Shown piece by piece: positions 1 to 5,900 of a DNA stretch of 7,792 bases (positions within the stretch are counted from its first letter, which is position 1; every line of letters begins with the position of its first letter). This DNA is from DATIGJ01 sp035644155 (GTDB lineage Bacteria > Patescibacteriota > Microgenomatia > Levybacterales > UBA12049), in assembly GCA_035644155.1 (NCBI GenBank), contig DASQPC010000033.1, forward strand, positions 1 through 7,792, in the 5' to 3' direction. The notes beneath the pieces are model-generated. The model was given only the letters and a program-made list of their open reading frames with translations. It was not told the DNA's origin and did no database searches. Both the position numbers and the translations under genes were made by a program.

Positions 1-60
1 TTAAATGCTCCTTCGTTTATCATGAGACAGGATACTATTTTTCGTGAAGAGGCACCTTGA
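1..60 (+). CDS. possible C-terminal tail of an upstream gene (partial)
   Basis: Frame 1 is open from the first base to a TGA at 58-60 and would encode 19 residues ending in FREEAP. The other two plus frames carry early stops (TAA at 2-4; TGA at 45-47). The reading would end exactly where the next gene's TTGACA box begins, as happens closely at other gene junctions in this window. Nothing in so short a peptide identifies a family. An untranslated intergenic stretch is an equally simple reading. Confidence 0.3.
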   Translation, partial: LNAPSFIMRQDTIFREEAP

Positions 61-94
61 CACCCTTGTCTTTCTTCTATACCATAAATATAAA
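57..94 (+). promoter_or_regulatory. candidate sigma70-type promoter(s) for the first surface gene
   Basis: Two overlapping options are visible. A perfect TTGACA at 57-62 is followed, 17 bp later, by TACCAT at 80-85. TTGTCT at 66-71 is followed, also 17 bp later, by TATAAA at 89-94. The second would start transcription about 17 nt before the ATG at 118, and the first about 25 nt before. No Shine-Dalgarno sequence lies between the promoter and the start. Which box is used cannot be decided by reading. Confidence 0.45.
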
Positions 95-117
95 CTGTTG
101 AAATACGGCATTTTTCT

Positions 118-1350
118 ATGAGGTTCTCATCTCGAAATACATTATTGATCTCACTTTCTTTTGTAGTTGTTTTGGCTATTAGTATTCCACTGACGCTCTC
201 TCTTCTCCAAAAACGACAAGAAACCCGAACTCACGCATCCGGATCGACGACGCTTGCTCTCATGCCTGTTGGCTCAACCGATAATACAATACAAAAAACA
301 GTTGGCGATACTGTTTCAGTTGATATGAAAGTAGATCCAGGGAGTAATTCAGTAAGCTTTATTCTCTTCCAAGTAAGGTATGATCCAACCAAATTACAAA
401 TTTCATCAACCGATCCTTTTACGATCAATACAACCAGCTTTCCAACAAAAATCGAAGGACCGGTGGTTAATAACGGAACAATCTCAGAATCAATTTCGGT
501 TGGATCAGATCCGACAAAAGCTATTAGAACTGCAACAAAAGTAGGGACGCTTAATTTTAAAACAATTGCCACGACAGATCCTGGCGTACCAACAGTACTT
601 TCTTTTACCAACGTTACCCAAGCACTTTCTTCAGGATCAAATGATCAAGCATCTGAAAATGTGCTTGCTAATGTAAATCCTGCAAATATTACAATTGTAG
701 GTGTTCCCGGGACACCTACGCCTACCGATACCCCAACAGCAACGCCCACACCGATTCCTCCAGGTGACACGACGCTTTCATTTACGCTTCTTCTTCACGG
801 TATTGGCGCAGCAGGAGATAATCCCAATCCTTCAGGTAATACACTGAGCAATAAAAATCCACAACACCCACAGAGAAATCTTACGGTTTATATCTATAAT
901 GCCAATGACCAATTAGTAACAACCAAAACTGGCGCCCTCAATTATGATGCCAATACGCAAACATTCCATGGAATAGTTTCGCTTGGTACGACATTTACAA
1001 ACGGCAACTACACAGTTCGCGTCAGAACAGATCGATACCTTCGAAGACTTATCCCAGGTGTCCAAACCATCGTAAACGGCCAGGATAATACGCCACCCCA
1101 AACGTATCTTGTTGCTGGAGACGTTAATGGAGATAATATTCTCAATATTTTAGATTATAGTTCGTTACTAGATTGTGGGTATGGAGCACTGAACCCTCTT
1201 GCGTTTACCTATCCTACTTCTTTATATCATCAAGCTATCTGTCAGGTTCATAATCCAGCAGTAAATGTTGATATTGATGATAATAACATTATCAATCAAT
1301 TTGATTACAACCTCTTCTTACGGGAACTTTCTGTGCAAAATGGTGACTAG
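118..1350 (+). CDS. membrane-anchored cohesin / dockerin protein (copy A)
   Basis: 410 residues, probably exported and attached to the cytoplasmic membrane. Residues 8-30 form one hydrophobic helix, followed by the juxtamembrane motif QKRQETRTHA. Residues about 45-195 read as a cohesin-like beta-sandwich (GDTVSVDMKVDPG, then LFQVRYDPTKL, then KVGTLNF). Residues 197-217 are a Thr/Pro linker. Residues 219-331 are a beta-rich module shared with two neighbours. Residues 333-404 form a type-I dockerin-like pair of calcium loops, DVNGDNILNILD (335-346) and DIDDNNIINQFD (385-396), with every loop ligand position plausible. Cys353 and Cys375 lie between the loops. The next gene starts 6 bp after the stop, so the two are probably co-transcribed. 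Carrying cohesin and dockerin in one chain would allow homopolymer chains or binding to neighbouring gene products. The cohesin and dockerin calls are from motifs; the partner specificity is unknown. Confidence 0.85.
   Translation: MRFSSRNTLLISLSFVVVLAISIPLTLSLLQKRQETRTHASGSTTLALMPVGSTDNTIQKTVGDTVSVDMKVDPGSNSVSFILFQVRYDPTKLQISSTDPFTINTTSFPTKIEGPVVNNGTISESISVGSDPTKAIRTATKVGTLNFKTIATTDPGVPTVLSFTNVTQALSSGSNDQASENVLANVNPANITIVGVPGTPTPTDTPTATPTPIPPGDTTLSFTLLLHGIGAAGDNPNPSGNTLSNKNPQHPQRNLTVYIYNANDQLVTTKTGALNYDANTQTFHGIVSLGTTFTNGNYTVRVRTDRYLRRLIPGVQTIVNGQDNTPPQTYLVAGDVNGDNILNILDYSSLLDCGYGALNPLAFTYPTSLYHQAICQVHNPAVNVDIDDNNIINQFDYNLFLRELSVQNGD
772..1110 (+). other. shared pre-dockerin module, copy 1
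   Basis: Encodes residues 219-331 of the protein at 118-1350. Hallmarks are LLLHGIGAAGDNPNP, LSNKNPQH, an NDQLV turn, GNYTVRVRT and YLRRLIPGVQ. The same order of motifs recurs at 2467-2802 and 3732-4067. It always follows a Thr/Pro linker and always directly precedes the dockerin loops. I do not recognise a named family. Its position resembles the X modules that stabilise some cellulosomal dockerins. Confidence 0.75.
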
Positions 1351-1356
1351 AAATCT

Positions 1357-3012
1357 ATGGACGCTTACAAAAACAAGAAGAAGCTGCTTTTGCTCGGATT
1401 TGTTCTTCTTCTCTATACACTTGTCCTCCTGCCACTTTTAATTATTAATTTACAAAAACGGCAAGAATTACGAGGGAAAGCTGCCGGTCCTACACCGACT
1501 CCACCAGTCTGTGGAAATGCACCGGTCGATGTTATGCTCATTTTGGATAAATCAGGAAGTATGAATAGTCAAGTCGGCTCCTCTGGAACCAAACTTTCCA
1601 ATGCTAAAGCTGCTGCAAAAAGTTTTATCGATATCCTTTCTCAAAATACCAATAATCATGTTGGTCTTGTCTCTTTTGCTGGCACTGCAACACTAAATAG
1701 CAGCTTAACAAATAATTATTCGTCTGTGAAAAATCAAATTGATGCCATCACAACCGCAAACAACACCTGTACGCAATGTGGTGTCACAAAAGCAAATCAA
1801 GAGATTGCAGCCAATGGAAGAACAGGTATTAAAAAAGTCGCAGTTTTGCTCACAGATGGCATTGCGAATTTTATTGAGGGAGGCAGTGGTACGACAAGTT
1901 CAACAAGCGCACAACAAGCAACGCTTACCGCAGTCAATAGTGGCAATGCGGCAAGTGGCACAGTGTTTTTTACCATTGGACTTGGTACAGACGTCAATGG
2001 TCCATTTCTGAGTACTCTTGCTACAACAACCGGAGGAACCTACAATCCAAGTCCAACGTCAGACCAGCTTAACACAATTTATACACAAATCTCCAATATT
2101 CTTGGTAAAGGTTCTCTTACAGGGACAGCTTTTTCTGACACGAATGGCAACGGCGTTTTTGATACTGCCGAACAAACTCTTCCTGGCTGGACTATCCAGC
2201 TGTATACAGGAACAAATCCTACCCCTCAAACTTTCATGACAGATACGTCAGGTAATTTTGCGATAACTGGACTTTGTGATGGAAATTATACAGTAAAGCA
2301 AATACCACAAACGGGCTGGCAGCAAACAACACCAACAAATTCGCAGGGGTATAGCGTGACCGTAACAAATGGCAGTTCATTCTCTGACAAAAATTTTGGT
2401 AATACCCAAGCAATTACCCCAACCAAAACACCTACACCAACTCCACTACCGACAAGTGTTCAAGCAACCTCACTTGGACTTACCATTCTCCTCGATGGGC
2501 TTGGCAACCGTGGCGATAATGCCAATCCAACTGAAAGTAGTTTGAGTAACAAAAATCCACTCCATTCTACAAAAGCAACTGATGTGCAGGTCTTTAATGC
2601 AAGTAATCAACTTGTCGCAAGTGGTAATGGCACAATCACCTACAATACAAGTACTGGTAATTTTACTGGTACTATTGCAGTCGGAACTGCTATCACAAGT
2701 GGCAATTATACGGTAAAAATCCGGACACAGCAGTATCTGAGAAAATTAGTTGCCGGTATCCAAGTCCTTACGTCTGGGCAGGTCAATCCCCTTCCTGTTA
2801 CTGCGCTTGTTGCAGGTGATATCAACTTTGATAACCAACTAAGTATTCTTGATTACAGTTTGCTTTTGGATTGTTATAGCGATATTGCAGCTGCGCCAAA
2901 TTGCACTGATCCAAACAAAAAAAATGCATCTGATATCAATGATGACGGCAATGTCAATCAATTTGACTACAATCTCCTCTTACGTGAGCTCTCAACACAG
3001 CCTGGAGAATAG
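1357..3012 (+). CDS. membrane-anchored VWA / SdrD-like / dockerin protein
   Basis: 551 residues. A Lys-rich N-terminus and a hydrophobic helix (about 10-31) precede LQKRQELRGKAAG and a short PTPTPP linker. Residues about 57-250 are a von Willebrand factor A domain: the MIDAS motif DKSGSM (Asp64, Ser66, Ser68) follows a hydrophobic strand, and LLTDG supplies Asp167. The domain carries an uncommon CTQC pair (Cys138, Cys141). Residues about 252-349 are an SdrD/Cna-B-like Ig-type domain (GTAFSDTNGNGVFD, later DGNYTVKQIPQTGW). A Thr/Pro linker (353-366), the shared module (about 371-482) and a dockerin-like pair follow: DINFDNQLSILD (488-499) and DINDDGNVNQFD (526-537). VWA domains bind protein ligands through a metal ion, so an adhesive or complex-forming surface role is likely. 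The start lies 6 bp after the previous stop without a Shine-Dalgarno sequence, which suggests translational coupling or leader-independent initiation. Confidence 0.87.
   Translation: MDAYKNKKKLLLLGFVLLLYTLVLLPLLIINLQKRQELRGKAAGPTPTPPVCGNAPVDVMLILDKSGSMNSQVGSSGTKLSNAKAAAKSFIDILSQNTNNHVGLVSFAGTATLNSSLTNNYSSVKNQIDAITTANNTCTQCGVTKANQEIAANGRTGIKKVAVLLTDGIANFIEGGSGTTSSTSAQQATLTAVNSGNAASGTVFFTIGLGTDVNGPFLSTLATTTGGTYNPSPTSDQLNTIYTQISNILGKGSLTGTAFSDTNGNGVFDTAEQTLPGWTIQLYTGTNPTPQTFMTDTSGNFAITGLCDGNYTVKQIPQTGWQQTTPTNSQGYSVTVTNGSSFSDKNFGNTQAITPTKTPTPTPLPTSVQATSLGLTILLDGLGNRGDNANPTESSLSNKNPLHSTKATDVQVFNASNQLVASGNGTITYNTSTGNFTGTIAVGTAITSGNYTVKIRTQQYLRKLVAGIQVLTSGQVNPLPVTALVAGDINFDNQLSILDYSLLLDCYSDIAAAPNCTDPNKKNASDINDDGNVNQFDYNLLLRELSTQPGE
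2467..2802 (+). other. shared pre-dockerin module, copy 2
   Basis: Encodes residues 371-482 of the VWA protein. The marks are ILLDGLGNRGDNANP, LSNKNPLH, SNQLV, ITYN, GNYTVKIRT and YLRKLVAGIQV. Histidine of the HGIG element is replaced by Asp (LLDGLG), so that residue is probably not catalytic. Otherwise the motif order matches copies 1 and 3. Confidence 0.75.
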
Positions 3013-3019
3013 CTCTATC

Positions 3020-3048
3020 TTGACACAGCATGTTTTATAACCTACTGT
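3020..3048 (+). promoter_or_regulatory. candidate promoter for the second cohesin/dockerin gene
   Basis: A perfect TTGACA (3020-3025) begins 8 bp after the preceding stop codon. A weak TACTGT -10 box (3043-3048) follows with 17-bp spacing. A better TATAAC at 3036-3041 is too close to pair with it. The implied leader is about 13 nt. The purine run AGAGAGAAG at 3050-3058 is the nearest thing to a ribosome binding site but is poorly matched and somewhat distant from the ATG at 3069. Confidence 0.4.
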
Positions 3049-3068
3049 AGAGAGAGAAGCTATTTCTT

Positions 3069-4271
3069 ATGAAAAAAATACTGTTAGCTGGTTTTTTTGT
3101 TGTTTTATTAGTAGGTCTTCCTATAACAGCGTTTCTCTTACAAAAGCCTCAAGAATTACGAAGCCGAGCGACAGCAGCAACAGTCCTTTCATTCTCACCA
3201 GTTTCTTCTCCTTCAAATCCGATTGCAAAAAAAGTTGGTGATACAATTCCGCTTGATATTATGATTAATCCTGGAACCAATGCTATTTCAACACTTAAGT
3301 TGCAATTACATTTTGATCCGGGTAAATTTCAAGGTGTTGGGACATCGCCTTTTGTACCAAGTAGCACCTCTTTTCCCACAATTGTTGAAGGTCCTGTCTA
3401 CAACAGTAATAGTGGTGACTTTGTTGTCACAATATCTGTTGGTTCAGATCCGACAAAAGCCATCCGCACAACCACAAAAGTCGGTACACTTACGCTTACT
3501 GCTGCCAATCCAACTGATGCGACAGCAAGTATTGTTTCTTTTGGCTCTTCAACTCAAGCGTTATCTGTTGCTTCAACAGATCAAGCATCTGAAAATGTCC
3601 TTGCAACAGCAACGCCTGCATACATCACAATATCGGCAATTCCAACGCCAACCCTTATACCCACCCATACGCCAACTCCTCTACCAACAGATACTCCTAC
3701 CCCAACGCCAATTCTTACTCCTTCCCCGACATTATTTTCCTTTACCGTATTTCTCCATGGTATCGGTGATAGTGGCGATAATGCCAACCCCACAAGTAAC
3801 AGCCTTAGTAACAAGAACCCGCAACATCAGGCACATACCATTACTGTCTCTGTATATAACACAACCAATCAACTTGTTATTAATAAACTAGGAACTATTA
3901 CCTACAACCCTGATGATGGCGATTATACCGGAGTTGTGCCTATGGGAACAACGTTGACAACAGGAGACTATACAATCAAGATAAAAGCAGACAGTTACCT
4001 ACAAAAACGTATACCGGCAATTGTTCATATTGTCCCAGCAACAACAATGAATATGCCAACTGTTTCTCTTATTGCAGGTGAGACTACTGGTGATAATGTG
4101 ATTAGTATTCTGGATTATAATATGCTTCTTGGATGTTATAGCGACCTTCTCCCTCCAACATTTTGTGACGCAAATAAACAAGTGCTGACAGATCTAAATG
4201 ACGACGGCAATGTTAATCAAATTGATTACAATCTCTTCTTACGAGAAATTACTGTTCAAAACGGTGATTAA
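3069..4271 (+). CDS. membrane-anchored cohesin / dockerin protein (copy B)
   Basis: 400 residues and a clear paralogue of the 118-1350 product with the same architecture. It has an N-terminal helix (about 4-24), the juxtamembrane motif LLQKPQELRSRA, a cohesin-like domain (about 37-189; GDTIPLDIMINPG, LQLHFDPGKF, SVGSDPTKAIRT), a long Thr/Pro linker (190-221), the shared module (222-333) and a dockerin-like region (336-400). The first calcium loop is degenerate: it reads ETTGDNVISILD (338-349), so the usual Asp and Asn at positions 1 and 3 are Glu and Thr. The second loop, DLNDDGNVNQID (375-386), is intact. Cys356 and Cys366 sit between the loops. The C-terminus (FLREITVQNGD) matches that of copy A closely. 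A TTGACA box just upstream suggests it can be transcribed on its own as well as by read-through. Partner choice and calcium dependence are inferred. Confidence 0.85.
   Translation: MKKILLAGFFVVLLVGLPITAFLLQKPQELRSRATAATVLSFSPVSSPSNPIAKKVGDTIPLDIMINPGTNAISTLKLQLHFDPGKFQGVGTSPFVPSSTSFPTIVEGPVYNSNSGDFVVTISVGSDPTKAIRTTTKVGTLTLTAANPTDATASIVSFGSSTQALSVASTDQASENVLATATPAYITISAIPTPTLIPTHTPTPLPTDTPTPTPILTPSPTLFSFTVFLHGIGDSGDNANPTSNSLSNKNPQHQAHTITVSVYNTTNQLVINKLGTITYNPDDGDYTGVVPMGTTLTTGDYTIKIKADSYLQKRIPAIVHIVPATTMNMPTVSLIAGETTGDNVISILDYNMLLGCYSDLLPPTFCDANKQVLTDLNDDGNVNQIDYNLFLREITVQNGD
3636..3731 (+). repeat. Thr/Pro-rich linker, low-complexity coding repeat
   Basis: Codes for residues 190-221 of copy B, built of irregular TPTP, TPLPT and TDTPTPTP units. 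The DNA is an imperfect array of CCAACnCC-like units. Shorter equivalents lie at 706-768 and 2413-2454 in the neighbouring genes. It is an interdomain spacer of the kind seen in modular secreted proteins and probably extended and flexible. Confidence 0.75.
3732..4067 (+). other. shared pre-dockerin module, copy 3
   Basis: Encodes residues 222-333 of copy B: FTVFLHGIGDSGDNANP, LSNKNPQH, TNQLV, ITYN, GDYTIKIKA and YLQKRIPAIV. It retains the HGIG element of copy 1. Strong residue identity among the three copies, despite many synonymous differences, suggests constrained function rather than a recent copy. Confidence 0.75.
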
Positions 4272-4279
4272 TCTGCGGC

Positions 4280-4309
4280 TTGTGATTTTTATACCACCTA
4301 TGGTACTCT
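4280..4309 (+). promoter_or_regulatory. weak candidate promoter for the cohesin-only gene
   Basis: TTGTGA (4280-4285) and TACTCT (4304-4309) are 18 bp apart. The -10 box is preceded by TGG, giving an extended -10 form (TGGTACTCT). Transcription would begin only two or three bases before the GTG start at 4319, making the mRNA essentially leaderless. Neither box is strong, and read-through from the gene upstream, 47 bp away, is the alternative. Confidence 0.3.
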
Positions 4310-4318
4310 TTCGATATT

Positions 4319-4924
4319 GTGTCTAAGAAATTTATTCTTGCTCTTATTCTTTTTCTTTTCCTTGTCATCGCTTTGGCTGCAACGCTTCTTACCAATACCA
4401 TTACACTCCCACGACCTTTATTTGCTCATTCCAAAATCCAAACACAAAATACTAAGTCAAGCACCACACTTCTTTTTTCTCCAAACCAATTCACGCTTTC
4501 CGCAGGACAACCAAATACAGTGCATATTATTCTTACCTCAACTGAAACCAAAAACCTTCCACACATTATCCAACTAGAAATTGCCTATGATCCAAATGCC
4601 TTAGGCGACGTCGCAATACAACCTGGAGAGTATGCTACACATCCTACTCTTTTACTCAGTAACATTGATACAACAACAGGAAGAATATCCTATGCCCTTG
4701 AGGCAAACAATCAGCCAATATATAAAAAGACAGGTACCGTAGCAACACTTCGTTTTACGCCTGTTAACAATTTTTGGCAACATGAAACAACACTCTCCTT
4801 CCTTCCAAAAACAATGATCCGTGGGACAAATGGCTTGAATATCTCTACAAAATTGACTGAAACCAAGCTTCTTTTTCCACAAGTAATACCAAACGCAAGT
4901 AGTGAAGCAGTGCTTTTACACTAA
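4319..4924 (+). CDS. short membrane-anchored cohesin-like protein without dockerin
   Basis: 201 residues from a GTG start; no ATG is available in frame before an upstream stop, and the N-terminus MSKKF plus helix (5-24) is a natural export signal or anchor. Residues about 47-190 resemble the cohesin domains of the genes upstream: FSPNQFTLSAGQ, IIQLEIAYDPNALG and KKTGTVATLRFTPV. No Thr/Pro linker, shared module or dockerin follows, so the protein ends with the cohesin. The juxtamembrane LLQKRQE motif of its neighbours is missing (it reads LLTNTITLPRPLFAHSK), so membrane attachment or cleavage may differ. In cellulosome-like systems an anchored cohesin serves as the docking post for dockerin-bearing chains, and three such chains are encoded just upstream. 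The stop overlaps the convergent gene by 4 bp. Confidence 0.75.
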   Translation: MSKKFILALILFLFLVIALAATLLTNTITLPRPLFAHSKIQTQNTKSSTTLLFSPNQFTLSAGQPNTVHIILTSTETKNLPHIIQLEIAYDPNALGDVAIQPGEYATHPTLLLSNIDTTTGRISYALEANNQPIYKKTGTVATLRFTPVNNFWQHETTLSFLPKTMIRGTNGLNISTKLTETKLLFPQVIPNASSEAVLLH

Positions 4925-5778
4925 TTTTTTTGGCCAAAAAATGAAAAATGAGGATGAAGGGGCATATGCATACGAGATAAGAAAGGTTTATGAGTAATTC
5001 TCTCAACAAGTGTTAATTGCGGCTCTTTTCCTTTAAATTTCACATCATACAGAGGAAGTCCAACAGCCAAATTTTGTAGCGTTGCATCAAGCTGTAAATC
5101 TGCCTCTCGGCTCATATCTTTCAAATCTACTCCTTCTATATTCATTTCTTCAACCAATTGCTTCATAAATGCTCGGTCTCGATCAACATCGTAAATAAAA
5201 TACATTTGCTTAAGGTTTGGATTGTCTGCAAGAATTGTATAACGATCACTATGCACTACAAAAACACCTTTTTCTCTATGTTCTCCTTCCAAATTGATCA
5301 TTTCAACGCCAGATGAGATCTTACTGAGATTTCGAGCGTAATTGACCATCTTTTTGACATCTTTACTCCTAATATCATATTCCCAAGAAAATCCTCGGCG
5401 GGCAGCCTTTGCAAGATGACCACATCCTATCAATCCATGTTGTGCTGAATCATTTGGGTCAACATGCTGATCTGTATGCAGATAAAATGTACCCTGTAAT
5501 TTTTGAATTGCTTTAAAAACTGCATTAAAACATTGTTCAGGTGTTAAACCAAGTCCTTTCTTGCGGTTAACTGCTTCAAGCACCATGACATATCCACCAT
5601 CCGCACCTGGCCTGGCAAGCATTCCTGATGCTTGATTTGGCAAGTAGCGGCCATCAACGCATTTTGTCCCACGATGGACAGGCACCATGCTTGCTCTAAT
5701 ATAGTCTTCTACTTCTGCAAGTGGTGGAAGAGGTATCTGTTTTTGTTTTCTGTTAAATTGTCGTAAAATGCTGTCCAT
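4921..5778 (-). CDS. zeta-class (CDCA-like, cadmium-type) carbonic anhydrase-like protein
   Basis: 285 residues, no signal peptide, probably cytosolic. The metal-site pattern is KCVDGR (Cys40, Asp42, Arg44), then HTDQH (His101, His105), then GLIGCGH (Cys119). The Cys-x-Asp-x-Arg plus later His and Cys is the beta/zeta carbonic anhydrase signature. The exact CVDGR string, the H-x-D-(x)H segment, LxGCG, and the later GVEMINLEGEHREKGVFVV stretch resemble, from memory, the diatom cadmium enzyme CDCA1 and its Cys/His/Cys metal site. Family chemistry would be reversible CO2 hydration with Zn or Cd. Here His101 and Cys119 are 18 apart, longer than about 10 recalled for CDCA1. The C-terminal third (about 200-285) is not recognised. 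The ATG at 5778 is preferred over an in-frame ATG at 5817, because good -10/-35 boxes lie within the would-be first codons of the longer form. It is divergent from a beta-type relative and convergent with the cohesin gene (4-bp overlap). Confidence 0.75.
   Translation of the reverse strand: MDSILRQFNRKQKQIPLPPLAEVEDYIRASMVPVHRGTKCVDGRYLPNQASGMLARPGADGGYVMVLEAVNRKKGLGLTPEQCFNAVFKAIQKLQGTFYLHTDQHVDPNDSAQHGLIGCGHLAKAARRGFSWEYDIRSKDVKKMVNYARNLSKISSGVEMINLEGEHREKGVFVVHSDRYTILADNPNLKQMYFIYDVDRDRAFMKQLVEEMNIEGVDLKDMSREADLQLDATLQNLAVGLPLYDVKFKGKEPQLTLVERITHKPFLSRMHMPLHPHFSFFGQKN
4926..4941. repeat. perfect A/T-armed palindrome at a convergent gene junction
   Basis: Six T, GGCC, six A: a 16-bp perfect palindrome inside the last codons of the minus-strand gene and just after the stop of the plus-strand gene. 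As RNA it gives at best a six A-U stem with a GGCC loop, far weaker than an ordinary intrinsic terminator. It is the only symmetrical element seen where both genes must end transcription. It may be merely a by-product of the coding sequence (FFGQK). Confidence 0.3.
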
Positions 5779-5795
5779 TTTGATAACAAAAAGAT

Positions 5796-5827
5796 AGTAT
5801 AATACCAATCTAGACAAAAAGCAACAA
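5796..5827 (-). promoter_or_regulatory. minus-strand promoter for the zeta-like carbonic anhydrase gene
   Basis: Read on the minus strand, TTGCTT (5824-5819) and TATACT (5801-5796) are 17 bp apart. An overlapping alternative, TTGTTG (5827-5822) with TATTAT (5804-5799), has the same spacing. Either starts transcription roughly 11-14 nt before the ATG at 5778, with no Shine-Dalgarno sequence. This placement decides the start codon of the downstream gene. Confidence 0.55.
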
Positions 5828-5857
5828 AAGATCTGACATTTTGATGACTTAACACTA

Positions 5858-5886
5858 TTGACAGCCTAACTAAGGAGTAATATACT
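5858..5886 (+). promoter_or_regulatory. strong promoter for the beta-like carbonic anhydrase gene, near-leaderless
   Basis: A perfect TTGACA (5858-5863), 17-bp spacer and TATACT (5881-5886) form the best promoter in the window. The predicted transcript starts about 7-8 nt before the ATG at 5901. The AAGGAG at 5871-5876 looks like a Shine-Dalgarno sequence, but it lies inside the promoter spacer, 24 bp before the ATG, and would not be transcribed. The promoter is back to back with the minus-strand one, about 31 bp between the -35 boxes. Confidence 0.65.
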
Positions 5887-5900
5887 ACATTTTTCATACT

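Noticed and set aside
1357..3012. Classification of the locus as a true cellulosome
   Set aside because: No glycoside hydrolase, carbohydrate-binding module or other degradative enzyme is encoded in the window. Only assembly-type domains are seen.
3636..3731. A tandem repeat that could be taken for a CRISPR array or minisatellite
   Set aside because: Units are irregular, there are no spacers of constant length, and the reading frame gives a Thr/Pro linker that recurs at the same place in related proteins.
3280..3891. A 203-codon open frame overlapping the copy B gene in another frame
   Set aside because: Its translation is Leu/Gln/Arg-rich low complexity and arises from the Thr/Pro and Ser/Ala codon patterns of the true gene. 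No domain or start signal is visible. The same applies to the other open frames inside or opposite the named genes.
5779..5817. An upstream in-frame ATG extending the zeta-like protein by 13 residues
   Set aside because: The -10 box (TATACT/TATTAT) lies inside those codons and the -35 box lies just upstream. The extra residues (hydrophobic, YYLF) do not form a complete signal peptide. The ATG at 5778 is more consistent.
5871..5876. AAGGAG as a Shine-Dalgarno site for the beta-like gene
   Set aside because: It is 24 bp from the ATG and lies between the -35 and -10 boxes of a strong promoter, so it should not be in the transcript.
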